From positions 1-32,192 of the forward strand of contig JAICYB010000038.1 of assembly GCA_025934435.1 (NCBI GenBank): a DNA stretch of 32,192 bases. The letters are read 5' to 3'. Source of the stretch: Actinomycetes bacterium (GTDB lineage Bacteria > Actinomycetota > JAICYB01). The position numbers were made by a program, and so were the translations under genes. Of this stretch, positions 7,765-14,820 are shown piece by piece; positions within the stretch are counted from its first letter, which is position 1, and the number at the start of each line of letters is the position of its first letter. The notes under the pieces were generated by a model. It was not told the origin of the DNA. It did not search any database and saw nothing but the letters and a program-made list of their open reading frames with translations.

Positions 7765-8361
7765 TCAGCGAACGAGCACGCGAAGCGAACCACAAGCCGT
7801 CTTCGGGACGAACCCGTCGGCGACGGCACGTTCGTAGACGAGGAACGGGCCTTGACCGCCGTCCGTCGGGTCTTCGAACACGTCGTGGATCGCGAGCACG
7901 CCGTTCACGTGGGGCTCCCACGCTTCGTAGTCGGCCATCGCGGGCTCCGGGGAATGCGCGCCGTCGATGAAGAGGAGACCGAGCGGCGTCGTCCAATGTT
8001 CGGCGATCTTCACCGAGTCGCCGACCACGGCGATCACCGCGTCCTGCAGCCCGGCGGCACCCATCGTCTCGCGGAAGAACGGGAACGAATCGATCCGTCC
8101 GGCCGGATCGACCGTCGACGGATCGTGATGTTCCCAGCCGGCTTGCATCTCTTCGGAGCCGTGATGATGGTCGATCGTGAACAGCACGGTGCCGCGTTCG
8201 CGCGCGGCGACACCGAGATACACCGCGGACTTCCCGCAATACGTACCGATCTCGAGCAGCGGACCGTCCGCCAAGAGACCCGCCTCGTACAGGGCGAGTC
8301 CCTCGTCCGGCGGCATGAACCCCTTCGCCGCCTCCGCGACGGCGCGGAGCTCAGGATCCAC
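7765..8361 (-). CDS. Methyltransf_24-type SAM-dependent methyltransferase
   Basis: A 198-aa class I methyltransferase-fold protein. LLEIGTYCGKSAVYLG (35-50) is motif I of the cephalosporin-hydroxylase/O-methyltransferase-like family, FTIDHHHG (61-68) is the ribose-binding acidic segment, and FIDGAHS (131-137) with IHDVF (158-162) place the acidic residues that often bind a metal or the acceptor hydroxyl. The start is GTG at 8361, which overlaps the end of the SDR gene by 11 bp, so it is translated from the same mRNA. Many members act on small-molecule hydroxyls or sugars; the acceptor here is unknown. Confidence 0.85.
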   Translation of the reverse strand: MDPELRAVAEAAKGFMPPDEGLALYEAGLLADGPLLEIGTYCGKSAVYLGVAARERGTVLFTIDHHHGSEEMQAGWEHHDPSTVDPAGRIDSFPFFRETMGAAGLQDAVIAVVGDSVKIAEHWTTPLGLLFIDGAHSPEPAMADYEAWEPHVNGVLAIHDVFEDPTDGGQGPFLVYERAVADGFVPKTACGSLRVLVR

Positions 8362-9211
8362 TGAGGGCCTTCGCCGCCTCCTGCTGCATCTGCCACTGCA
8401 CGGCGGCGTTGCGAACGAAGGCGTCGGGATCGGCCCACTTCGCTTCGATCATCTGCTTCAGCTCCGGGTGCGGGAAGACGTACAGGTGGTCGCCGTTGAT
8501 CGCGTCGACGATCGACGCGGCGACGCCTTCGGGGGCCATGCCCGCTTCGCGGAAGATCGTACGCACCTGCTCCTGGAACTTCTCGTCGACGACTTCTGAC
8601 CCGTCCTCCGGATAGTTCCACGAGCGGTCGAAGATGTTCGTGTTCACGAGTAACGGACACACCACGTGCACGCCTAGACCACGGTCGGCGACGTAGCTCG
8701 CGAGTGATTCACACAGTCCGACGACACCGAACTTCGTGACGGTGTACGGGATGAGCATCGCGAAGCCGATCGTTCCCGCGGACGAAGCCGTGTGGACGAG
8801 ACGTCCGCTCCCCCGCTCGAGCATGTGCGGAAGAAGCTTCCGCACCGTCCAGATGTGCGAATGCAGGTTGATGTCGAGAACCTTCTCCCACTCCTCGACG
8901 GGGATCGCCTGCGGCGCGCCGCCCATGCCGATCCCCGCGTTCGAATGGAAGAGATCGCAGTGTCCCTGCCAATCGATGGACGCCGCAACGAGATCCTCGA
9001 TCTCGCTCCGCTTGGCGACATCGGTGTGGATGTACTGCGCCTTGCGACCGAGTGCTTCGATCTCGGCGACGACTTCCTTCCCGCCGTCGTCGTTGATGTC
9101 GGACACGATGACGTCGCAGCCTTCCTCGGCGAAGCGGATCGCGGACGCGCGTCCGATGCCCGAGGCGGCTCCCGTGACGACCGCGACCGTTCCGTTGAAG
9201 TCGAAACTCAT
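8351..9211 (-). CDS. Short-chain dehydrogenase/reductase (SDR)
   Basis: A 286-aa classical SDR. TGAASGIG (13-20) is the Rossmann cofactor loop, Asp38 at the end of beta-2 favours NAD(H), NAG occurs at 91-93, and the catalytic set is Ser143, Tyr156 and Lys160 (YTVTK). The C-terminal ~90 residues include a helical stretch and a region rich in Asp, Trp and Phe that would form the substrate lid. It lies 12 bp after the metallo-hydrolase gene and overlaps the methyltransferase gene by 11 bp. It probably oxidises or reduces an alcohol/ketone in the pathway shared with the P450. Confidence 0.93.
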   Translation of the reverse strand: MSFDFNGTVAVVTGAASGIGRASAIRFAEEGCDVIVSDINDDGGKEVVAEIEALGRKAQYIHTDVAKRSEIEDLVAASIDWQGHCDLFHSNAGIGMGGAPQAIPVEEWEKVLDINLHSHIWTVRKLLPHMLERGSGRLVHTASSAGTIGFAMLIPYTVTKFGVVGLCESLASYVADRGLGVHVVCPLLVNTNIFDRSWNYPEDGSEVVDEKFQEQVRTIFREAGMAPEGVAASIVDAINGDHLYVFPHPELKQMIEAKWADPDAFVRNAAVQWQMQQEAAKALSGS

Positions 9212-9223
9212 CCCTCGCCTCCT

Positions 9224-10186
9224 TCAGGCGTTCGCACGGAAGTACCAGCACCCATCTTCGCCCATCTGCGCCGAAGCGTTCCCCTCGGCGACGAGCAGAT
9301 CGAGACGCCCGACGAGGTCGGCGAGCACTTCCCAGTTGTTCTCGACACGCGAGCCCCAGAGCTTGCGGCCGAGGGCGAGCACCGTTGTCGGGCCCCCGGA
9401 CGCGAGCCCATCGAGCACGTGTCGGGTCCGGCGATTCGATTTCGCGAGCCGCTTGTCGATGAGCGCCACGTGATCGGTGATCGGCGGTCCGTGCGCGGGC
9501 AGCAACACGGGCGCCATGCTCTCGCGCAGCTCGAGCAGACCGGCGTTGTATTGCTGGAGGAGCGGCGCGCGTCCGTAGCGGTTCGTCCTGTCGATCTCCA
9601 TCCCGGCGTTCGTCGGCCCGTTCGCAAGCAGGTAGTCGCCGACGAAGATCCCACCGGAACGTTCATGGACGATCCAGACGTGCCCGGGCGAGTGTCCCGG
9701 GTGGTGTTCGACGCGGAGATCGCCGTACCGGCTGCCCATCGCGCCGAACGTCGGCGGACGCCACGTCCATTCGTCCTCGGTGAACCGCGCGAAGATCTCC
9801 TCGTCGAATCCGAGCGGCATCAGCATCTCGCGGGCCGCGTCCTTCGAGTTCACCGCGCCGACCATCGCGAGATCGGCCGGATGCAGCAGCACCTCGCAGC
9901 CGGACACCTCTTGCAACCACGTCGCTCCGCCGAAGTGGTCGGAATGCATGTGCGTGACGAGTACGCGTTCGACGTCTTCGGGACGAAGCCCGCACGACGC
10001 GAGCGTGTCGCTGATCGCCGCGCGCCCCTGCGGCGTGTCGACGCCGCTGTCGACGAGCGTGACCGGCGCCTCGGGGAGCAGGTAGGCCGCGACGGGCCCG
10101 ATGTCCCACGCCGTCTCGATGACGATCGCCCGGGCCGGAACGCCGGCTTCGTCGATGGCGTGCTGCAGTTCGTCCCGGAGGTCCAT
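9224..10186 (-). CDS. Metallo-beta-lactamase-fold hydrolase
   Basis: A 320-aa MBL-fold protein. THMHSDHFGG places metal ligands His79, His81, Asp83 and His84. A later HHPGHSPGH and FVGDYLL supply the further His and the bridging Asp, and LLPAHGPPI the last His. This is the pattern of glyoxalase-II/lactonase-like hydrolases with a C-terminal helical domain. An in-frame GTG at 10267 would add 27 residues (Cys- and Thr-rich, unlike the family), so I prefer the ATG at 10186. It is the first gene of the four-gene minus-strand group. It probably hydrolyses a thioester, lactone or ester; the substrate is unknown. Confidence 0.88.
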   Translation of the reverse strand: MDLRDELQHAIDEAGVPARAIVIETAWDIGPVAAYLLPEAPVTLVDSGVDTPQGRAAISDTLASCGLRPEDVERVLVTHMHSDHFGGATWLQEVSGCEVLLHPADLAMVGAVNSKDAAREMLMPLGFDEEIFARFTEDEWTWRPPTFGAMGSRYGDLRVEHHPGHSPGHVWIVHERSGGIFVGDYLLANGPTNAGMEIDRTNRYGRAPLLQQYNAGLLELRESMAPVLLPAHGPPITDHVALIDKRLAKSNRRTRHVLDGLASGGPTTVLALGRKLWGSRVENNWEVLADLVGRLDLLVAEGNASAQMGEDGCWYFRANA

Positions 10187-10288
10187 GAGGACACAACTCT
10201 GGCATGAATCCTCACAACCCGCCGCTGTGACATCGCTCACCGTCGCCGGAGGCCGACCGGTGTCCACTCACCACGAAAGGAGGTCGAC
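10187..10288. promoter_or_regulatory. Divergent intergenic region between the hydrolase and DUF2283-like genes
   Basis: This 102-bp gap must carry promoters for both directions. On the plus strand AAAGGAGGT at 10275-10283, 5 nt before the ATG at 10289, is the strongest Shine-Dalgarno in the window. I see no clear -10/-35 pair in either direction. Confidence 0.4.
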
Positions 10289-10603
10289 ATGCGGATCCCA
10301 CAACTGGTCTGGCGCAAGAAGCACAACGTCGCCGCGCTGCAGGTCTCGTTCGGCAAGCGCGTCTGGCACACGCGCGAGGTCGAAGACCTGATCCTCGGTT
10401 ACAACGCAGCCGGACGCCTCTCGCGCGTCATCATCTTGAACCCGCGCGAGATGCTCCCGCACGACGCAACCGTGGCGGACGCGATCGTGTGCGTGACCGC
10501 GACGCTGCTCCGCGCGCGGGGCATACGGCAGCCGGATCTCGAAGTGCTGCGAAGCGCGCTCGACCGCGCGAACGCGGTGATGCGCTCACATATCATCGCG
10601 TGA
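10289..10603 (+). CDS. DUF2283-like small protein
   Basis: A 104-aa cytoplasmic protein. The segment from VAALQVSFG through REVEDLILGYNAAGRLSRVIILNPRE follows the DUF2283 pattern: a short hairpin, then E-V-DG-DYD--GR--GIEIL. The family's function is unknown; some members occur near toxin-antitoxin or stress genes. The second half is a predicted helical tail rich in Ala, Arg and Leu that most DUF2283 proteins lack. The start is certain because of the Shine-Dalgarno at 10275-10283. Its TGA overlaps the ATG of the next gene (TGATG), so the two are a pair. Confidence 0.65.
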   Translation: MRIPQLVWRKKHNVAALQVSFGKRVWHTREVEDLILGYNAAGRLSRVIILNPREMLPHDATVADAIVCVTATLLRARGIRQPDLEVLRSALDRANAVMRSHIIA

Positions 10604-11127
10604 TGCTGCACGACGAAGTCGTCGCGCTCCTCGCTCGGTGCGCCGAGCTACTGGACGCCGGCGACTTCGACGGCGTCGGCGAACTCTTCGCCGATGGAGC
10701 GCTCTCGGCCCCCGACGGAACACCCTTCGCGCGCGGCGCAACCGAGGTCGCGAAGTTCTTCACCCGCAACACGCTGCTCCACGACGGCTCACCGCGGACG
10801 AAGCATGTCGTCACGACGACGTCGGTCGAGGAGTCGCCTCGGATCGTCGCCCGATCGTCGTACGTCGTGTTCCAGTCGGCGCCCGACTTTCCGCTCCAGG
10901 CGATCGTGGCCGGCCGCTACGCCGACGAGCTCGTTCGCGACGAGGGCGGTCGTCTGCGGTTCGCGGATCGGCGTTTCTTCGTCGACCTCGAAGGCGACCT
11001 GAGCCACCACCTGCGGCGGCCCGAGCTCGCCCGTCCCTCGACAGGAAAAGGGCCCGGATCCCGGGAACCCTTCCCCATGGCTCCCGAGCCGGACCGCAAT
11101 TCCCTCGACGCGTCGACCGCACCATAG
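10603..11127 (+). CDS. NTF2/SnoaL-like protein
   Basis: A 174-aa protein whose first ~135 residues fit the NTF2-like/SnoaL cone fold: an N-terminal helix with LLARCAELLDAGDFDGVGELFADGA, then strands including TKHVVTTTSVEE, RIVARSSYVVFQ, LQAIVAGRYADELV and RFADRRFFVDLEGDLSHHL. This fold serves as a small-molecule isomerase, cyclase or dehydratase, or only as a binding module; catalytic residues cannot be assigned. The start is the ATG at 10603 in the TGATG junction with the upstream gene. The last ~35 residues are Pro/Arg-rich and unlike the family, and their DNA contains a GC-rich hairpin (11048-11072). Confidence 0.8.
   Translation: MLHDEVVALLARCAELLDAGDFDGVGELFADGALSAPDGTPFARGATEVAKFFTRNTLLHDGSPRTKHVVTTTSVEESPRIVARSSYVVFQSAPDFPLQAIVAGRYADELVRDEGGRLRFADRRFFVDLEGDLSHHLRRPELARPSTGKGPGSREPFPMAPEPDRNSLDASTAP
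11048..11072. repeat. GC-rich hairpin inside the 3' end of the NTF2-like gene
   Basis: AAGGGCCCGG pairs with CCGGGaaCCCTT around a 3-nt ATC loop (10 pairs with one 2-nt bulge). On the minus strand it is followed by TTCC, so it looks like a minus-strand terminator, yet no minus-strand gene lies upstream of it within 2 kb. It may instead slow transcription at the end of the plus-strand gene. Confidence 0.35.
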
Positions 11128-11176
11128 GAACGGGGGCCAGGGCGGTCAATCGTTTCGATCGCGTTGGGACGCAACG

Positions 11177-11194
11177 CTCGTGAACGTTCGCGAG
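11177..11194. promoter_or_regulatory. Near-palindrome upstream of the first amidase gene
   Basis: CTCGTGAACGTTCGCGAG is palindromic except for one symmetric pair (8 of 9 arms match) with AACGTT at the centre. It lies 73 bp before TAGCCT and could be an operator. It is not a LexA box, because GAAC and GTTC abut with no 4-nt spacer. The remaining 11128-11278 gap shows no gene. Confidence 0.25.
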
Positions 11195-11266
11195 AGCACA
11201 AGACGAGGTCACCGCGGGCGGCGCGTCGTCCGAGCGAACAGTCACACCTTCGGGCGACACCGGCGT

Positions 11267-11272
11267 TAGCCT
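11267..11272 (+). promoter_or_regulatory. -10-like hexamer TAGCCT, first amidase gene
   Basis: TAGCCT ends 6 nt before the GTG at 11279, so transcription would begin at or within a base of the start codon. The same hexamer precedes the second amidase gene. There is no Shine-Dalgarno. Confidence 0.5.
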
Positions 11273-11278
11273 CGCCGC

Positions 11279-12346
11279 GTGGCTCGCCGCAGCAGCGCTA
11301 TCGAAGTGGCCGCAGCGGCCATCGCGGCACTCGTCGTGCTCGGCGGAATCGGGCTGATCCAGTCGCGTCCGCAGAAACACGCGACGTCGTCGCCCACCGC
11401 AACAACGGCGCCAACGCCCGCACCAACGGCAGTGCCGACGGCGCCACCCCCGTCCGGTCCGATCGGCGCGATCACGACGACACGAGAGGTCACCGTGCGG
11501 ACGCAACCCGACGGAACGTCCGGCAGCGTCAGCGTCATCCGCCCGGGGATCGTCCTTCCGGTGGCGGCACGCACGGGCGGGTTCGTCCGCGTGATGACGC
11601 CATGTGAGCGCACGGGCTACATCCCCCTCAGCGCGGCGACGGCGATCCACGATCCTCCGCCGGCGCGCACCCTCGCCGGGGCGACGATCGTCATCGATCC
11701 CGGCCACGGCGGGACCGAAGACGGCGCGATCGGCCCCCACGGGCTCAAAGAGAAGGACGTCAATCTCGACATCGCACGGCGTCTCGCGGGCGATCTCCCC
11801 GGCGCGCGCATCGTCCTCACCCGTACGGGTGACTACAACGCCGGCCTGAGCTTCCGAGCGGCGATCGCGAGCGACCTGCACGCGACCGCCTTCGTCTCCG
11901 TGCACAACAACGCGGAGCCTGACGGGCCGTCGTCCAAGCCGGGGACGGAGACCTACTACCAGCTGCGGTCGCCGTCCTCGAAGCGGCTCGCGGGACTCAC
12001 CTACGAGGAGCTCCTGCGAACCCTCGAGCCGTACCACGTGAGATGGGTCGCCGACCGGGACGCGGGGGCCAAGTACCGGACGAGCACGTCGGGGCTCGAC
12101 TACTACGGCGTCCTCAGGCACTCGACGGTGCCCGCAACCATCACCGAATCGCTCTTCATCACGAATGCCCCCGAGGAAGCGCTGCTCGCGCAGCCGTCCG
12201 TGCGGCAGGCCATCGCCGACGCGCTCGGCCGAGCCATCACGAGGTACGTCACGACGAGCGATCCGGGGTCCGGATTCATCACTCCCTACAAGCGCGGGGA
12301 GGGCGCGGCCTTTTCCCTTCCCACCGATTGCCACGATCCTTCATGA
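11279..12346 (+). CDS. N-acetylmuramoyl-L-alanine amidase (Amidase_3), first copy
   Basis: A 355-aa cell-wall hydrolase that cuts the bond between N-acetylmuramic acid and L-Ala of peptidoglycan. An N-terminal membrane anchor or signal helix (about 8-27) leads to a Thr/Pro/Ala-rich linker (35-60). Next comes an SH3-like module (about 64-118, with TVRTQPDG and GFVRV) and the Amidase_3 domain from ~135. Zinc ligands are His143 (DPGHGG), Glu158 (KEKDVNL) and His209 (SVHNN); the catalytic Glu is Glu290 (ITESLFI). The C terminus carries a lone Cys351. The GTG at 11279 is the only start that keeps the anchor helix. A paralogue follows 94 bp downstream. Confidence 0.93.
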   Translation: MARRSSAIEVAAAAIAALVVLGGIGLIQSRPQKHATSSPTATTAPTPAPTAVPTAPPPSGPIGAITTTREVTVRTQPDGTSGSVSVIRPGIVLPVAARTGGFVRVMTPCERTGYIPLSAATAIHDPPPARTLAGATIVIDPGHGGTEDGAIGPHGLKEKDVNLDIARRLAGDLPGARIVLTRTGDYNAGLSFRAAIASDLHATAFVSVHNNAEPDGPSSKPGTETYYQLRSPSSKRLAGLTYEELLRTLEPYHVRWVADRDAGAKYRTSTSGLDYYGVLRHSTVPATITESLFITNAPEEALLAQPSVRQAIADALGRAITRYVTTSDPGSGFITPYKRGEGAAFSLPTDCHDPS

Positions 12347-12378
12347 CGATCGCGTGACAAAACCGCAGCTCAGAAGCC

Positions 12379-12399
12379 TCAGGAAAACCTGATGTTTCC
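12379..12399. repeat. Overlapping small inverted repeats between the amidase genes
   Basis: TCAGG-AAAA-CCTGA (12379-12392) and GGAAAAC-CTGAT-GTTTCC (12382-12399, one bulged A) share bases and cannot form together. They lie in the most AT-rich patch of the gap, 30-60 bp before the second amidase. They could be a weak terminator or a regulatory site. Confidence 0.25.
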
Positions 12400-12427
12400 A
12401 AAAGCCACACATCGGACACATCGCTTG

Positions 12428-12433
12428 TAGCCT
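12428..12433 (+). promoter_or_regulatory. -10-like hexamer TAGCCT, second amidase gene
   Basis: TAGCCT ends 7 nt before the GTG at 12441. The hexamer is identical to that of the first amidase gene and there is no Shine-Dalgarno, which fits a separate, leaderless transcript for the second copy. Confidence 0.5.
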
Positions 12434-12440
12434 CGCGATC

Positions 12441-13562
12441 GTGTTCGGGGTGAGATCGGGGACCCTTGAATGGATCTTGGCCGTCGTCGCGTGCGCGGCG
12501 TGCGGGATCTTCGCGCTCGTCGGCGGCGCTCAGTCCTCGCCGGGCCTCCGCAAGGCCGGCGTGACGGTCACGACCGCGGTTCCGACCGCCTCCACGGCTC
12601 CGGTGGCGGCCTTCGCCACGAAGGAGCCGGCGCCGACGGAGGCGGCCGCCTCCGCGAAGCCCGCCGCCGACCTCAGCCACATCGGTGCGATCACGCTGCG
12701 CCATACGACGACCGTCCGGCCCGCGCCGGACGCGCGAGCGCACGCGGTCACGCAGGTCGGCTCGGGGATCACCCTGCCCATCACCCAGGCGAAGGGCGGA
12801 TGGGTGAAGGTGTTGTCTCCGTGTGAGATCACCGGCTGGGTCCGCGCGACCGACGGAACCCTGATCACCGCCGGCGGCGAGACCTCGTCGCTGCAGCAAG
12901 CCGTCTTCGTCATCGACCCGGGCCACGGCGGAACGGAGTCGGGGGCGGTCGGTCCGGACGGCGTCCAGGAACAGGACGTCAACCTCCAGATCTCACGACG
13001 TCTCGCGGCCGATCTCGCCGGTTCGCGCGTCTACTTCACTCGGACGGGCCGCTACAACGTCGGCCTGCGTTTCCGTGCCCTGCTCGCGAGCACGTTGCAC
13101 GCGACCGCTTTCTTCTCGATGCACGAGAACTCCGGTCCGACGATCCCTTCGAGGCGACCGGGAACGCAAGCGTGGCGTCAGGTGAAGTCGGCGCCGTCAG
13201 CGAGTCTCGCGTCGCTCGTCTGGAAGAACATCTACTCGAGCCTCGCTCGCTACCGCCACGTGCCGTGGGTCTCGACGGCGAAGATCGGTCCGCTCGCCCG
13301 CCCGAACACCAAAGGCACCGACTACTACGCGGTGTTGCGCGAATCGACTGCTCCGTCCGTCATCGTCGAATCGCTCTTCATCAACAACAAGTTCGAAGAG
13401 CGGATGCTGCAGAAGTCGGACATCCAAGACGTCATCGCCAGCGGTACGGCGAACGCCGCGAAGACGTTCGTGACGAGCGGTCAGGCGGCGAAGGCAAGGC
13501 CGTACCACGTGAAGATGGACAAGTCCGGCGGCCTTCCGTCGAACTGCACCGACCCGATCTAA
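12441..13562 (+). CDS. N-acetylmuramoyl-L-alanine amidase (Amidase_3), second copy
   Basis: A 373-aa paralogue of the preceding gene with the same architecture: N-terminal hydrophobic helix (about 10-30), Ala/Thr/Pro-rich linker, SH3-like module (about 82-137), Amidase_3 domain (from ~155) and a tail with one Cys (369). Zinc ligands are His162 (DPGHGG), Glu177 (QEQDVNL) and His228; the catalytic Glu is Glu310 (IVESLFI). The third-ligand motif reads MHENSG, whereas the first copy has VHNNAE, a possible specificity difference. The GTG start follows the same TAGCCT signal. The gene ends 7 bp before the convergent SCO1664-like gene. The pair arose by tandem duplication and has clearly diverged. 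Confidence 0.93.
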   Translation: MFGVRSGTLEWILAVVACAACGIFALVGGAQSSPGLRKAGVTVTTAVPTASTAPVAAFATKEPAPTEAAASAKPAADLSHIGAITLRHTTTVRPAPDARAHAVTQVGSGITLPITQAKGGWVKVLSPCEITGWVRATDGTLITAGGETSSLQQAVFVIDPGHGGTESGAVGPDGVQEQDVNLQISRRLAADLAGSRVYFTRTGRYNVGLRFRALLASTLHATAFFSMHENSGPTIPSRRPGTQAWRQVKSAPSASLASLVWKNIYSSLARYRHVPWVSTAKIGPLARPNTKGTDYYAVLRESTAPSVIVESLFINNKFEERMLQKSDIQDVIASGTANAAKTFVTSGQAAKARPYHVKMDKSGGLPSNCTDPI

Positions 13563-13569
13563 CCGGGTC

Positions 13570-14268
13570 TCACCAGGGCGGCCAGGGGACGTGGTAGCGG
13601 TCCACCGGCGCGTTCGGGAAACGTTTCGTCCGAAGCAGTAACGAGGCTCGACGACACAGCGCCTCGATCTCGTAGGCGTCGAGCAATCCTTCGAGCGTGG
13701 TCTTCCACGTCTCGTCACCGACGAACGACGCGAGATCGCGGGCGAGCGGCTCCGGAACGGGCTCGCCTTCGTAGGTCCAGATGACCGTGCGCAACTTCTC
13801 GTCCACATGGAAGCACACCCCGTGGTCGACGCCCCACAGCTTTCCGGCCGTGTCGACGATGAGATGTCCGGCCTTGCGATCGGCGTTGTTGATGACGACG
13901 TCGAGCAGCGCCATGCGCTGCAACGCGTCGGGATGCGTCAGCGCGACCTCACGCACGTCGAAGTCTTCGTCTTCTTCGACGTACAACTGCACCGCACCGA
14001 GCCCGGCGGGACCATCGCGCAGCACCGTCGGAGGGACGAGGCCCCACCCGAGTGCTTCGTCTACTACGAAGGCCGCGTACTCGCGCGCGCAGAGGGTGCC
14101 GTCCGGGAAATCCCAGAGCGGACGCTCACCTCGCTGCGGCTTGTACACCGCCCGGGTTTCGTCCGAACCGTCGCTGACCTTCGTGAGGAGCGTGACGTTC
14201 GATGCGTAGGGCAGGAGGCCGATGATCTCGATCTCGCCGGTCCTCAGCAGACGCGCGGCGTCGTCCAT
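13570..14268 (-). CDS. SCO1664-family protein (PI3/PI4-kinase-like fold)
   Basis: A 232-aa protein of the actinobacterial SCO1664 family, distantly related to phosphatidylinositol kinases and HipA-type kinases. VYKPQRGERPLWDFP (41-55) includes the ATP-binding Lys43, VVINNADRKAGHLI (124-137) is the catalytic loop with Asp130, and VDHGVCFH (147-154) supplies the metal-binding Asp148. It follows DUF3090 by 3 bp and is the last gene of the hflX group. In many Actinomycetota this gene, DUF3090 and the MSMEG_4193 phosphatase stay together, which implies a shared unknown pathway. The substrate is unknown. Confidence 0.9.
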   Translation of the reverse strand: MDDAARLLRTGEIEIIGLLPYASNVTLLTKVSDGSDETRAVYKPQRGERPLWDFPDGTLCAREYAAFVVDEALGWGLVPPTVLRDGPAGLGAVQLYVEEDEDFDVREVALTHPDALQRMALLDVVINNADRKAGHLIVDTAGKLWGVDHGVCFHVDEKLRTVIWTYEGEPVPEPLARDLASFVGDETWKTTLEGLLDAYEIEALCRRASLLLRTKRFPNAPVDRYHVPWPPW

Positions 14269-14271
14269 GCC

Positions 14272-14820
14272 TCAGCTCAGGCGGTCGATCTCTCGGTGAC
14301 CGTTGGACCGCGCGCAGAAGTGCCCGGACGGATCCATCGGTTCGCCGCACATCGGGCAGATCGGGCGGCCCCCGGACACCTCGACCTCGCCGCGCCGCGC
14401 GAGCCCGTACATCTGCTCACGTGACGCCCACAGCCGGACGCGTCCCGGTTCGGGCTGCACGAGGATCGATTCCGGGTCGTCCTCATCGGGTTCCGGCACG
14501 AACTCCTCGCACTGCAGGACGACGAGGTCGCGTTCGTCCTCGTAGGCGAGCCCGATCGCACCGACACGGAACTCGGGAACGAGCGGCTCCTCGAGGTCGA
14601 GCAGATCGGGGTCGGGAGCCGATCCGGCGTCCGGCGTGCCGATGCGCTCGAGCAACTGATCGATGTGCATCGTGAGCAGCGCGACCTGTTGCTTCTCGAC
14701 GACGAGCGTGACGAGCACGTCGTCCTTGCGCGCCTGGAGGTAGAACACGCGCTGACCGGGCTCGCCGACGGCGCCGGCCGTCACGCGCGCGACGGGATCG
14801 AGATCGATGTTCGTGCTCAC
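14272..14820 (-). CDS. DUF3090 family protein with C-terminal zinc-knuckle
   Basis: A 182-aa DUF3090 protein. The first ~140 residues are a beta-rich domain (VFYLQARKDDVLVTLVVEKQQ, then a Glu/Asp/Pro-rich stretch). The tail CPMC--PMDPSGHFCARSNGH (155-175) has Cys155, Cys158, His167, Cys169 and His175, a likely zinc site. The start is GTG at 14820, which forms a GTGA overlap with the stop of the phosphatase gene; an open frame reaching 15288 is only antisense-like shadow sequence. It lies between the other two members of its conserved trio. It has no known biochemical activity. Confidence 0.92.
   Translation of the reverse strand: MSTNIDLDPVARVTAGAVGEPGQRVFYLQARKDDVLVTLVVEKQQVALLTMHIDQLLERIGTPDAGSAPDPDLLDLEEPLVPEFRVGAIGLAYEDERDLVVLQCEEFVPEPDEDDPESILVQPEPGRVRLWASREQMYGLARRGEVEVSGGRPICPMCGEPMDPSGHFCARSNGHREIDRLS

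Noticed and set aside
10187..10267. GTG at 10267 as the start of the metallo-hydrolase
   Set aside because: It would add 27 Cys/Thr-rich residues not typical of the family and would fill most of the divergent promoter region. It cannot be fully excluded.
11177..11194. LexA/SOS box
   Set aside because: GAAC and GTTC are adjacent; the actinobacterial LexA box needs about four bases between them.
10811..12334. 507-codon minus-strand open frame opposite the NTF2-like and first amidase genes
   Set aside because: Arg-rich shadow translation; the plus-strand amidase has all catalytic residues.
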